This document shows, piece after piece, positions 12,730-21,170 of a stretch of 36,633 bases of DNA. Position 1 is the first letter of the stretch, and each line of letters begins with the position of its first letter. The stretch comes from a virus: positions 1 through 36,633 of IMG/VR virus record IMGVR_UViG_3300040960_002108; one strand, written 5' to 3'. Both the position numbers and the translations under genes were made by a program. Under the pieces are notes generated by a model. The model had not been told where the DNA came from and made no database searches. It saw only the letters and a program-made list of their open reading frames with translations.

Positions 12730-14692
12730 GACTCAGGCACAGACCCCCGCGCCAAAGCGTGATCAGATCAAAGGCTCCAAGACCAATCCAAGCGGCTCAG
12801 CTAGTGGCAAGCGTGGCGGGATTGAGATCAGCGAGAGCGTTGAGCGTGGCCTCCAAGCTATGGTTGACAAGCATAATGACCGCTATAAAGCCAAGTCGAA
12901 GAAGGTTGACCTTGGCTCACTCAAGGCTGTCTTTAGGCGTGGCGCGGGAGCCTTCTCTGTGAGCCACCGCCCAGGGATGACACGCAATCAATGGGCCTAT
13001 GCTCGCGTTAAAGCCTTCCTCAAGCTAGTGGGAACAGGCGAGCGTAAAGAGTCATATAATACTGACCTCGACCTGCTACCCAATGGCCACCCTCAAAAGA
13101 CTGAGGCCAAGAGTGAGGCGGCGCTCCTCGCTCCTAAGAAATACAGCCATATTGATTTCAAGCCACCTCAAGGAGCTCGCAAAGCTGCGGAGCGCGCTTT
13201 GAGGCGAAGGGCTCAGAAGCCACAGAGCCAGCGTGGGATGACCCCCGTGGGGATCGCCCGCGCTCGTGACCTCATCAACGGCGTGACCCTCTCCCCACAG
13301 ACCGTGAGGAGAATGCTCGCCTACTTCACCCGTCATGAGGTGGATAAGCAGGGCTCGACTTGGGAGAGCTATGGCAAGGGCCGCCAAGCGTGGGATGGAT
13401 GGGGCGGTGACGCTGGCTTCACATGGGCTCGAAAGGTGGTTGATCAAATGAACGCAGCAGACAAGAAGGCCACGCTCCGCTCCTATGGCGAGGCGGTTCA
13501 GCTCAGCGAGCGCCCATCCTATGACGTGCCAGAGGGCCTCACCATTGGGAAGCCCTTCAAGACCTTGGCCCTTGGTCAAGTCTCATCACGGATGAGCGGT
13601 GAGGCGATTGGCTCCCCTGTCTCTGAAGAGCTCCTCGAGGAGATGGTGAGGGTCTATCGTGAGCGCCGTGACGCTGACCCTGTGATCATTGATTGGCAAC
13701 ACGCGACAAGCCCATTCAACGGCGGGACACCCGCACCCCCTGAGAGCGGGAACGCCCTTGGGATGATCGTTGACCTAGAGCTCCGCGATGATGGCCTCTA
13801 TGCAGTCCCCGCTTATAACGAGCGCGGGCTTAAAGTCGTTCAAGATGCTGGCGGAGTTCTTTGGAGCTCGCCTGAGTATCTACATGGCGAGATATTCACC
13901 CGCGATGGAGGAGAGAAGGTGGGCGATGCTCAGCTCCTCGCCATCACATTAACCCCCCGCCCTGCCCAATCTCACTCCAAGATTGATCGGGTCACTTTAT
14001 CGGAAAGAGAGCAGATGATGGACTTTGAAAATATGTCCCCTGATGAGCTCAAGGCCGCGCTCGCCGCAAAGGACGCGATGGTCAAGGAGCTTGAGCAAAA
14101 GATCAAAGACATGAGCGAGGAGGCTGAGGCTTCACTTGCTGGCGAGCTTGAGGCTGAGGAGATGGCTGAGGAGTCAAAGCCTGAGTCTGAGGAGATGGCT
14201 GAGGAGCCTAAGGCTGAAAAGCTCGGTTATGACAAGGACAAGGAGCGCAAGATGAGCGAGGAGGTTAAGCTCAGCGAGACAGCAGAGCCTAACCTGCTCA
14301 GCGAGGTCATGCAGCTCCGCGCCCAAAATCAGAAGCTCAGCGAGCGCCTTGAGGTCATCGAGACTGAGAAGCGTGAGGTAGAGCGCCGTGAGGCTGTCAG
14401 CTCCCTTCTCCGTGAGGGCAAGGTTGCACCTGCTGAGCAGAGCGCCGCTGAGCGCGCTTGGGACGTTCGTGAGAATATGCCTGAGTTCTGGAAGATGTTC
14501 AGCGAGCGCCCCGCTTCAAGCGCGGTTCCCCTCGCTGAGATTGGCCACGGCGCCAGCGGTGAGGAGCTCAACAAGGCCACCCTTGCTGAGAAGGTCAAAG
14601 CCCTCGCGGCTGAGAAGAATCTGAGCTTTAGCGAGGCGCTTGTGGCGTTCCGCGAGAGCAACCCTGATCAATACAATTCTGTGTTCAACTAA
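12722..14692 (+). CDS. Head maturation protease (Mu I-like) fused to a scaffold and extra N-terminal domains
   Basis: The protein has 656 residues with several parts. Residues 65-125 (FRRGAGAFSVSHRPG, then WAYARVKAFLKLV) and 177-245 (ARDLINGVTLSPQTVRRMLA, then WDGWGGDAGFTWARKVV) match modules often seen in phage head-associated proteins. Residues about 270-415 resemble the Mu I protease: IIDWQHATS with H327, an ALGMIVDLELRDDGLYAVPA segment, and WSSPEY with S382/S383. Residues 433-620 are an acidic coiled coil with repeated EEMAEE, typical of scaffolds. As in Mu, where I and its internal scaffold product share a frame, cleavage could release the scaffold. An internal start is also possible: ATG at 14014 (ATGATGGAC) follows a GAGAG. 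Confidence 0.78.
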   Translation: MARTQAQTPAPKRDQIKGSKTNPSGSASGKRGGIEISESVERGLQAMVDKHNDRYKAKSKKVDLGSLKAVFRRGAGAFSVSHRPGMTRNQWAYARVKAFLKLVGTGERKESYNTDLDLLPNGHPQKTEAKSEAALLAPKKYSHIDFKPPQGARKAAERALRRRAQKPQSQRGMTPVGIARARDLINGVTLSPQTVRRMLAYFTRHEVDKQGSTWESYGKGRQAWDGWGGDAGFTWARKVVDQMNAADKKATLRSYGEAVQLSERPSYDVPEGLTIGKPFKTLALGQVSSRMSGEAIGSPVSEELLEEMVRVYRERRDADPVIIDWQHATSPFNGGTPAPPESGNALGMIVDLELRDDGLYAVPAYNERGLKVVQDAGGVLWSSPEYLHGEIFTRDGGEKVGDAQLLAITLTPRPAQSHSKIDRVTLSEREQMMDFENMSPDELKAALAAKDAMVKELEQKIKDMSEEAEASLAGELEAEEMAEESKPESEEMAEEPKAEKLGYDKDKERKMSEEVKLSETAEPNLLSEVMQLRAQNQKLSERLEVIETEKREVERREAVSSLLREGKVAPAEQSAAERAWDVRENMPEFWKMFSERPASSAVPLAEIGHGASGEELNKATLAEKVKALAAEKNLSFSEALVAFRESNPDQYNSVFN

Positions 14693-14704
14693 GGAGAGAC
14701 TGAC

Positions 14705-15085
14705 ATGAACAATCAGATCATCAAGTCATTCATCTGTGCGTCTGCCGTGACTGAGTTCGCGTTGGTCGCTATCGACAGCGATGGCAAGGTCGCAATCGCA
14801 ACCGACCCCACCGCTAACACCATCATTGGCGTGGCTCAGCGTGGCGCTGAGGCGGGTGAGCCTGTTGATGTTGTCATCAGCGGCGAGACTCGCGTCATCG
14901 CTAACGGCTCACTCACCCTCACCTCAGCCACCGTCCTCTCGGTCACAACTGATGGCGAGGTTCAGGCCGCAGCGTCAACCCACTATCCTGTTGGCTTCAC
15001 CCTGCCCAACATCAATCAGACCTCAGCAGCCGCCAATGAGCAGATTCTCATCTGCTTCAGCCGTGGCCTCGCTCCACTCGCTTAA
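14705..15085 (+). CDS. Head decoration protein (DUF2190-like)
   Basis: The protein has 126 residues and is beta-rich: SAVTEFALVAIDSDGKVAIA, TIIGVAQRGAEAGEPVDVVI and SGETRVIANGSLTLTSATVL. The pattern of an early ASAVTEF, a repeated hairpin core and a GV-Q motif fits DUF2190-type capsid stabilising or decoration proteins, which bind the outer head surface. TAAGGAG precedes the ATG. Its place between scaffold and major capsid genes supports the call. Confidence 0.7.
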   Translation: MNNQIIKSFICASAVTEFALVAIDSDGKVAIATDPTANTIIGVAQRGAEAGEPVDVVISGETRVIANGSLTLTSATVLSVTTDGEVQAAASTHYPVGFTLPNINQTSAAANEQILICFSRGLAPLA

Positions 15086-15087
15086 GT

Positions 15088-15099
15088 AGGAGGTGATCC
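15088..15099 (+). promoter_or_regulatory. Twelve-base Shine-Dalgarno before the major capsid gene
   Basis: AGGAGGTGATCC is complementary to twelve consecutive bases of the usual bacterial 16S rRNA 3' end (GGATCACCTCCT). It lies 3 bases before the ATG, with the AGGAGG core 9 bases away. It fits the need for very high capsid synthesis. Confidence 0.85.
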
Positions 15100-15102
15100 A
15101 AA

Positions 15103-16101
15103 ATGGCTAGCTCATATCGTAATATCCACCCAATTGATGAGATCCTCTCTAACCTTGTTGCTGAGGCTGTCCCTTCAGATGCTCAGCTCATCGCCGACAA
15201 GGTCTGCGAGAACATCAATGTCCCTCAGCGCAGCGGGACGCTCCTCCTTGAGACGAGCCGTAACTTCATGGGCGCTGGCGCGGGCCTCGACCTTGAGCGC
15301 GCTCCAGGTGCTTCACGCGCTCGTATCGGTGGCTTCGACCGCTCAAGCCTCACCTACCGCTGTGAGCTCTACTCAGCGCAGGACGGGATCGCGATGGAGG
15401 ACATCATCGACTCTCAGTATCCTGGCAGCGAGGAGGCGCGGATCGTCAAGAAGGTCGCTCGCGTCATGAAGCTCGCTAAGGAGAAGCGCGCCGCTGACAC
15501 GCTCTTTGATGGGAGCAACTTCAACACCGCGACCTCAACCGCTCAGTTCGGTGGGAAGTTTGACGTGGCGGGCGCTGAGCCTCTCAGCTACCTCCATGAG
15601 CTCAAGGACGTTGTGTTTGAGAACGCTCACGGCCTCAACGCTGACACCCTCATTCTTGGCCGTCAGGTCTTCCGCAGCCTCGCCCGCTCAGGTGAGCTCC
15701 GTGGCTTCTTTGGTGACAGCTCAGCGGGGGTGGCTAGCGGCGCTCGCGTCCTTAATGATGAGGTTGTCCTCAGCGTCCTCCGTGACGTGCTCGGCATCCC
15801 CAACATCTTGGTCGGCGCGGCTCGTCAAGACACCGCTGTTCCTGGCGCGTCTAGCTCTGAGAGCTACATCTGGACGGGTGATAGCATCTTCATGGGTATC
15901 CTCCACGGTGCTGATGCTGTTCAGTCTCGCTCTGGCGTTCGTATGATGCCTGTCGCGGCGGCTAACATGGTCTTTGAGACGATGAAGGCGGGTCAGTATG
16001 ACGAGCTCGACATGACACGCCGCAACGTGTGGGCTGACGAGTCACAGAAGTTCCAGGTCATTGACGGGAACCTTGGCTTCGTCCTCACCGACTGTCTCTA
16101 A
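15103..16101 (+). CDS. Major capsid protein
   Basis: The protein has 332 residues, a usual length for an HK97-fold capsid subunit. It follows the scaffold and decoration genes, has the strongest ribosome binding site of the window, and has an early helical region, a long central domain and a beta-rich end (AAANMVFETMKAGQYDELDM, then FQVIDGNLGFVLTDCL). I see no delta-domain processing site that I can place with confidence. Its identity rests on gene order, size and composition rather than a unique motif. Confidence 0.82.
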   Translation: MASSYRNIHPIDEILSNLVAEAVPSDAQLIADKVCENINVPQRSGTLLLETSRNFMGAGAGLDLERAPGASRARIGGFDRSSLTYRCELYSAQDGIAMEDIIDSQYPGSEEARIVKKVARVMKLAKEKRAADTLFDGSNFNTATSTAQFGGKFDVAGAEPLSYLHELKDVVFENAHGLNADTLILGRQVFRSLARSGELRGFFGDSSAGVASGARVLNDEVVLSVLRDVLGIPNILVGAARQDTAVPGASSSESYIWTGDSIFMGILHGADAVQSRSGVRMMPVAAANMVFETMKAGQYDELDMTRRNVWADESQKFQVIDGNLGFVLTDCL

Positions 16102-16109
16102 GAGGTCAA

Positions 16110-17021
16110 GTGATCTGCTCATGTGGACGAACCCACGCCGCCCTGCTTGCTGAGAGAGTTGACGCTGATAAGAAGGCGATTGACGATCTCAGCAGACAGG
16201 CGGGCGCTATCCGTGGGCCAATCCAAGAGCTGATCAAGGCCAAGATCGCTGAGCTCAAAGCAGAGTACAGCGCAGAGACAAGAATGAAGCGGGCGCTCGC
16301 CCGCGCTCAGCGTGAGCTTGTAGGCAACCTCAAAGCGGCCCTCGACCTCACCTCGGCTGAGCAGCTCCTTCTCTTGCCACGCGACCAACTGAGTGAGCTC
16401 ATCCTCACAGGTGGTCTAGGCTTGGCGATTGAGGACTTCATAGACGCTCAAGCGTCAATCACTGAGGCGGCGATGGACACCATTCAGGTGATCGTGTCGG
16501 GCGCCTCTATTGGTGACGTTCCTGACGTTGTGGCTGTTGGTATGGCCGCAGCGGATAACGTGTTTCAAGACGTGATCCTCCCTGATGCGCTCAGCGCGGT
16601 GAGAACGGCGCTTCAAGGGATCACGGTGGACGTCCCCATCAATCAAGCCATGAGTGGACTATCTCAGAGGCTTGAGCAATCTACAGGGCGCCAGCTCACA
16701 GTTGTGAGGACTGAGCTCGCCAAGTATGGGCGAACCATCACGGCCAAAGCGGCTGAGGTGTATGGGCTCGACCTCTACCTATACACAGGCCCCAAGGATG
16801 GAATCACTCGCGGCTTCTGTCGCGCTCTGATTAACTTGGTAGTTGATGAGAGACAGATGAGGCGGCTCAACAATGGTCAAGGGCTGCCTGTCAAAACAAG
16901 CGGCGGCGGTTATAACTGCCGACACTCTTGGAGCCCTGTGAGTCAGGACTTTGTAGACGCCGCGAACCTCACTAGAGCAAGAGCTCAAGACATAACCAAA
17001 GCCAACGGAGCCGCGCCATGA
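16110..17021 (+). CDS. Minor head protein (Mu F / SPP1 gp7-like C terminus)
   Basis: The protein has 303 residues. It starts at GTG 16110 behind AGAGG. The C-terminal region has the motif GITRGFCRALINLVVDERQM, then GQGLPVKTSGGGYNCRHSWS, typical of minor head or head morphogenesis proteins, with cysteine and histidine residues that may bind metal. The N-terminal 100 residues are a charged helical region beginning with CSCGRTH. Such proteins are present in a few copies, often inside the head near the portal. The next gene overlaps by four bases (ATGA). Confidence 0.72.
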   Translation: MICSCGRTHAALLAERVDADKKAIDDLSRQAGAIRGPIQELIKAKIAELKAEYSAETRMKRALARAQRELVGNLKAALDLTSAEQLLLLPRDQLSELILTGGLGLAIEDFIDAQASITEAAMDTIQVIVSGASIGDVPDVVAVGMAAADNVFQDVILPDALSAVRTALQGITVDVPINQAMSGLSQRLEQSTGRQLTVVRTELAKYGRTITAKAAEVYGLDLYLYTGPKDGITRGFCRALINLVVDERQMRRLNNGQGLPVKTSGGGYNCRHSWSPVSQDFVDAANLTRARAQDITKANGAAP

Positions 17022-17965
17022 TCAAAGCTGTTACAGGTCAGTCAAGGGTCTTTGAGTGGGTAGCGCCTGGGCCATTGAGCGCAGCGCCTAGCTTGACGGT
17101 GGGGAGCTCCTCACCTGTGACCCTCACTCAGACAAGAGCAGACGCAACCGTCAGCGCCATTGGTAATGACAGGAGGACGCTCACCGTCAACTCACAGGCG
17201 AGCGCGCTCCAAGCTGATCAGCTCAAGGCTTATCTCGTCACCGATGGGGATAGCATCTACAGCGTGACCGTGGTGAGGATGGTTGGGACAACCGCCATCC
17301 TAGCTGAGCCGCTCCCCCGTGAGATCGACCTCAGCGTGAGCGCCTCGCTTGTCTTTGGGATGTACTATGGGACGATCCCCACAGCCATCACCAACACCAC
17401 GGGCTACTATCCTTGGACGGTGAGCTATTCCCATGACCTTGGTCAGCAGACCGCGCCAAAGCTTGAGAAGGGGCTCATCAAGGTCACGCCTCGCCCCTTT
17501 GATACAGGGTTGAGTCATGATGAGCTTGTGAGCCAATTCCCTCAGCTTGCCGACATGGTTCCCCGCCGTCAGAGCTCCTTCGCTCCTCAAGTGGAGGCCG
17601 CGCTTCAAGAGCTCATCCTTGTCATCCGTGACCACCTTAAAGATGAGCCTGACGTGACTGAGGATGAAGTCTTTAACGCTCACAGCTTCCAGAATGCTCA
17701 CGCCTACTGTACAGCGGCGCGTATCTACGAGATGATCAATCAGCTCGACACCGCCGCCGCTATGCGTGAGCGTTGCATGGAGCTGATGGATATTAGCTTG
17801 AGGAGCTTGGCCCTAGACCGCGATGGGGACAACGTGGTGGATGAGGGTGAGCTGGATATTGCCAAGAAGGGCGGGAGCTATCGCGACCTCAGAGCCTCTT
17901 GGCGGTCTTACTCTAAGACTCAATATGATCAGAGCTTCACCCCAACGAGAGGCATGAGGCACTAG
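17018..17965 (+). CDS. Putative head-tail connector with an EF-hand-like loop
   Basis: The protein has 315 residues. The first 130 are beta-rich, and the second half is helical (VEAALQELILVIRDHL, then FQNAHAYCTAARIYEMINQL), as in gp6-type adaptor proteins that join portal to tail. Residues 267-278 read DRDGDNVVDEGE, with acidic residues at positions 1, 3, 5, 9 and 12 of a calcium-binding loop, although position 6 is N rather than G. Position between the minor head gene and tail genes supports a connector. No single family motif is decisive. Confidence 0.55.
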   Translation: MIKAVTGQSRVFEWVAPGPLSAAPSLTVGSSSPVTLTQTRADATVSAIGNDRRTLTVNSQASALQADQLKAYLVTDGDSIYSVTVVRMVGTTAILAEPLPREIDLSVSASLVFGMYYGTIPTAITNTTGYYPWTVSYSHDLGQQTAPKLEKGLIKVTPRPFDTGLSHDELVSQFPQLADMVPRRQSSFAPQVEAALQELILVIRDHLKDEPDVTEDEVFNAHSFQNAHAYCTAARIYEMINQLDTAAAMRERCMELMDISLRSLALDRDGDNVVDEGELDIAKKGGSYRDLRASWRSYSKTQYDQSFTPTRGMRH

Positions 17966-17967
17966 TC

Positions 17968-18483
17968 ATGGGCGCCAAGGTTAAGCTCAATCTCCCCTCA
18001 TCTCTGTGGACTGCTAAGGACTCAGCGCGCTTGGCTGCTGACACCTTAGCGGCGATCAAGCTGAGGACGAGCAAGGGCATTGACGCCAACGGAGCTCCCT
18101 TTATCGACTACTCAACACGGCCTTTATATGTTTCTTATCGTGGCGCTAGGCTGAAGCCAAAGGGCGGGCGAGTATCGAGGACAGGGCTGAGCGTTTATTA
18201 CAAGGACGGTTATAAGCAATATAAGATTGAGAGCCGCCGCATGGGTCGAGGCTCCAGCGCGCTTGTTGATCTTGTCCTCAGTGGGACGCTCATGAACAAT
18301 CTTGTCATCCTCCACGCTGACGCTCAGCGCTTTATCATTGGGCTCACTCAACACGTTCGCCACTATGGCTATGAGGTGAACAATGATCGTGAGTTCCTTG
18401 GCCTATCTCAGCGTGATGTGAATGTGTTAGTCTCAGCGGTACAGCTCGCCATCACCCGCAAGATTCAAGGAGGGCGCTCATGA
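17968..18483 (+). CDS. Putative tail completion protein (virion morphogenesis type)
   Basis: The protein has 171 residues and is very basic in the middle (ARLKPKGGRVSRTGLSVYYK). The segment RTSKGIDANGAPFIDYSTRP followed by SGTLMNNL and IGLTQHVRHYG recalls phage virion morphogenesis or HK97 gp10-like tail completion proteins. It overlaps the next gene by four bases. The call rests on this pattern and on gene order. Confidence 0.6.
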   Translation: MGAKVKLNLPSSLWTAKDSARLAADTLAAIKLRTSKGIDANGAPFIDYSTRPLYVSYRGARLKPKGGRVSRTGLSVYYKDGYKQYKIESRRMGRGSSALVDLVLSGTLMNNLVILHADAQRFIIGLTQHVRHYGYEVNNDREFLGLSQRDVNVLVSAVQLAITRKIQGGRS

Positions 18484-18941
18484 GCCAAGGCATCTTCTCA
18501 GCGCTCGACTATCTAGAGGGCCAAATTGAGGCCACCCTCCCCAAGACTGACAGCCATCATGGCTTCGTTAGTATCAACAGCTCAGGGAGAGTGGGGCCGC
18601 TTGAGGCCCATCAGCACACCAACCGCTTCTTTGAGCTCCGCCTAGATACCTTTGGAATTGATGACGGGGAGGCGGGGATCAGCGGGAGGCGGCGCGCCAC
18701 CGTGACCCTCCGCGTCAGATATGACATTGGTGAGACTCGCTTCATGGAGCGCATGATCGCGGAGGATGCTGCGGCCCTCCTCGTTACCTTGAAGGGGCCT
18801 CAATACGACTTGGTGAATACAGGGATCGTCAGCTTGATCCCAGGTGATCCCACCACGGAGCCAATCCTTGACCCCACAACTGAGGCGCTCGCCTTGGTTC
18901 TTTCATTCCCCTTTGATCTGCTTTACTTGGAGGCATTATGA
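18480..18941 (+). CDS. Putative tail terminator protein
   Basis: The protein has 153 residues. It lies immediately before the tail tube gene and overlaps both neighbours by four bases, which is where lambda gpU-type tail terminators lie. A mixed alpha/beta pattern (FFELRLDTFGIDD, TVTLRVRYDIGE, ERMIAEDAAALLVTLKG) fits that fold. I see no specific motif. Confidence 0.5.
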   Translation: MSQGIFSALDYLEGQIEATLPKTDSHHGFVSINSSGRVGPLEAHQHTNRFFELRLDTFGIDDGEAGISGRRRATVTLRVRYDIGETRFMERMIAEDAAALLVTLKGPQYDLVNTGIVSLIPGDPTTEPILDPTTEALALVLSFPFDLLYLEAL

Positions 18942-20239
18942 GCGTCACTCATAGAACTCTCAGCGTGGCGGTGGAGTCATCATTTGGCTCACTCAGCGCT
19001 TCAACAGGGCTGCCTGATAACAGTGGCCTCACCTTCACCTCTATCCCTTGCGAGCGTGACCCAATCATCATCTATGGTGATGTGGTTGTCTCTGAGCGTA
19101 ATGACGCCCGTGATGGGACATATGGGAACGCCCCTGAGCCTGACACCGTTTGGAGTGGTGGCTCGCGTGTTCGCCGCCGCACAGGTCAGGTGAATCTCCG
19201 TGTCGACCTCACCACCATTGGGGCGAGCTCAACCAACTATAACAGCAACTATCTTGGTCATCTGCTGGGTGGTGGCTTCCTCCGTCAGTTGGCGGGGATC
19301 AACAGTGATACCGTGGCCACAGCCATTGACGTCAACACCTTCACGCCCACAGCGACAAGCACAGACTACTCTGTGGGGAGCTTGATTGGTGTTGGGCCTA
19401 TCAATGGGCGCGCTGAGTATAGCGCGGTGACTGATGATGACGTGAGCGGAAACGTGACCGTCAGCCCTGCCTTCTCAAGCGATACGAGCGGCCAGCTTGT
19501 CTATCTCCTAGAGAATTGGTTCCCTGCTCAGCGTGGAGACATGGGCTCAACTACTCACTCACTCAGCTTCCGTGTTGATGGTGTTGACTTCCGCTCATAC
19601 GCTTATGGCTGCCGCCTTGAGACATTGTCTCTGACCCTCGACAATGGGCGCGTCATGGCTGATCTCACCTATCAAGCGGCGCTCATCCAAGACGATCATG
19701 GGAACGCTGTTGGGCCTGTTGAGCCTGTCTATAACTCAGGAGCTCCCTGCTTCTTCCGTGGCAGCTATGCGGTCATCTCAAGCGGCTCACCGACCTCAAC
19801 CACGGACGCCTCCACAGGTGACACCTTGGGACGGATCACCCTTGATGTGGATGACTTCACCCTTACTGTCACCAACACGCTCACACCAAAGGGTCACAGC
19901 AATAGCATCTTGGCCATGAGTGACATGGAGGTGAGTGACGTGGACGTGGAGCTCAGCCTCACGCTCTCCAATGTCAATACCACCATCAATGATGACTTCT
20001 TTAATAGGACGCTCCGCCAAGTCTTGATTGGCTTTGGCCCATTGGCGAGCGGTCAGGGTGGCGCCTTCATGCTCCCCGCTGCCTACCTCACCGCTGATCC
20101 ATCCAAGTATGATCCAAGCGGGAATGATATTGTTCGCCAACAGCTCACCTACAAACAAGCGCGCTTTGGTGGTGATATTGCTGACACAGGCAAGGCATAT
20201 AATACGCCGTTCCGTTTGGCTCTTGGTAAAGGTATCTGA
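18938..20239 (+). CDS. Major tail tube protein
   Basis: The protein has 433 residues and is rich in Ser, Thr, Gly and Asp with long alternating beta segments (RRRTGQVNLRVDLTTI, HSLSFRVDGVDFRSYAYGCR, LETLSLTLDNGRVMADLTYQ). It precedes the tail assembly chaperone pair and tape measure gene, the standard position of the tube subunit. It is longer than many tube proteins, and the extra length may form surface domains. Confidence 0.7.
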   Translation: MSVTHRTLSVAVESSFGSLSASTGLPDNSGLTFTSIPCERDPIIIYGDVVVSERNDARDGTYGNAPEPDTVWSGGSRVRRRTGQVNLRVDLTTIGASSTNYNSNYLGHLLGGGFLRQLAGINSDTVATAIDVNTFTPTATSTDYSVGSLIGVGPINGRAEYSAVTDDDVSGNVTVSPAFSSDTSGQLVYLLENWFPAQRGDMGSTTHSLSFRVDGVDFRSYAYGCRLETLSLTLDNGRVMADLTYQAALIQDDHGNAVGPVEPVYNSGAPCFFRGSYAVISSGSPTSTTDASTGDTLGRITLDVDDFTLTVTNTLTPKGHSNSILAMSDMEVSDVDVELSLTLSNVNTTINDDFFNRTLRQVLIGFGPLASGQGGAFMLPAAYLTADPSKYDPSGNDIVRQQLTYKQARFGGDIADTGKAYNTPFRLALGKGI

Positions 20240-20241
20240 TC

Positions 20242-20748
20242 ATGGCGCTCTCATTCCTCCCAGACTCTGACTTGACCCTTGACGTGGTTGTCACCTGTGA
20301 CCCTGCGGTGGTCGCGACTGATGAACAGGCTCAAGCCTACCTCCTCAGCGGTGACATGAATGACTTGGGGGGATATGAGGGGGCCACGATCTTCACCTTG
20401 AAGGCGCTCTCACCTAGTGACCGCGAGGCGGCTGAGGTCAAGGCGGGGGCTTACACTCGCTCTGAGCTTGGTCGGATGCTTTGGGTGGAAGCACCTGAGG
20501 AGCCAAAGACCAAGGCGCGCTGGCATCATGAGCTCGCTGAAGATGAGCGTGAGGCGCTCGCCCTCTATCAGAGCTATCTCAACAAGGTCTTTGTGGAGAT
20601 GGTCAACGTGGCGCTGATCAAGATTGACGGCGAGGAGGCCAAGGGCAAGGTCGATCTGATCAAGCCTGAGTCTCACCGCCTCCAAGTCATCAGCGAGCTC
20701 GTCCAACATATCCAACGGATGAGCCTCTTAGGCCAAGCGGGAAAATAG
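20242..20748 (+). CDS. Tail assembly chaperone G
   Basis: The protein has 168 residues and is acidic and mostly helical after an N-terminal beta region (SDREAAEVKAGAYTRSELGR, then ALALYQSYLNKVFVEMVNVA). It lies between the tube and tape measure genes. Its last codons are GGA AAA TAG, and they form a slippery G GGA AAA, so a fraction of ribosomes should shift by -1 and extend the protein. In lambda, G and G-T guide tube polymerisation around the tape measure and are absent from the virion. Confidence 0.8.
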   Translation: MALSFLPDSDLTLDVVVTCDPAVVATDEQAQAYLLSGDMNDLGGYEGATIFTLKALSPSDREAAEVKAGAYTRSELGRMLWVEAPEEPKTKARWHHELAEDEREALALYQSYLNKVFVEMVNVALIKIDGEEAKGKVDLIKPESHRLQVISELVQHIQRMSLLGQAGK

Positions 20749-20786
20749 CGCTCGCCTCCTCTGTTTGGCTCGCCAACAGCGGAGGC
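20739..20786 (+). promoter_or_regulatory. Programmed -1 frameshift site with stimulatory hairpin
   Basis: The heptamer GGGAAAA (20739-20745) is in the X XXY YYZ phase and ends just before the G stop codon. After an 8-base spacer, 20754-20765 plus 20767-20768 pair with 20773-20779 and 20781-20786. The hairpin has a 6-bp lower stem and a 7-bp upper stem, with one T-C mismatch (20760/20780), one bulged T (20766) and a CTCG loop. The -1 frame is open directly into the next reading frame. Confidence 0.88.
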
Positions 20787-21170
20787 CGTGGATGGAGCTG
20801 TGACCAATGCAAGGCGCGCCCTGCATTGAGGCGGCAGCGTGGGAACTGTGGCGGCGCCTTCCGCGAGGGGCTCCCCCTCGCTCAGCGAGATGAGCGGGGG
20901 CTCTTTGTGCCAGGCTATCGAGTGGCGCCCAACTGCGGCGGGAGCTTCTCTGACCTTGAGGTGAGGCGCTGCCCTATTGCTGACGCCAACCGCTTGGCCT
21001 CATTGATTGATGTATATCACCGACATAGGCAAGGGCTCAGCTCCATTGAATCTAGCTATCCGCGCCCAACCTGTGCAATCATTGAAGCGCTTGACGTGCT
21101 ACATCACAACACAGAGGAGCTGTTGATGAGGCAAAGAGAGCAAGCAATACAGGAGGCCCAACATGGCTGA
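20745..21170 (+). CDS. Tail assembly chaperone T extension (made as G-T fusion)
   Basis: After the -1 shift, translation continues from 20745 for 141 codons, giving a G-T fusion of about 309 residues. The extension begins IALASSVWLANSG and is cysteine-rich: CDQC, GNCGG, PNCGG and RRC, which suggests zinc binding. A helical end follows (ALDVLHHNTEELLMRQREQA). No ribosome binding site lies at its first internal ATG (20826), which supports frameshifting over independent initiation. The tape measure gene overlaps its end by 8 bases. Confidence 0.82.
   Translation: MALASSVWLANSGGRGWSCDQCKARPALRRQRGNCGGAFREGLPLAQRDERGLFVPGYRVAPNCGGSFSDLEVRRCPIADANRLASLIDVYHRHRQGLSSIESSYPRPTCAIIEALDVLHHNTEELLMRQREQAIQEAQHG

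Noticed and set aside
13076-13579. Minus-strand frame of 167 codons within the protease-scaffold gene
   Set aside because: It is antisense to a well-supported gene and isolated on the wrong strand of a uniform rightward operon.
15506-15946. Second plus-strand frame of 146 codons inside the capsid gene
   Set aside because: Composition (Ser/Ala/Arg-rich) is that expected of a shifted frame, and there is no ribosome binding site.
20826-21170. Independent gene starting at ATG 20826
   Set aside because: There is no ribosome binding site, and the frame is open upstream to the slippery heptamer. It is better explained as the frameshifted extension of the chaperone.
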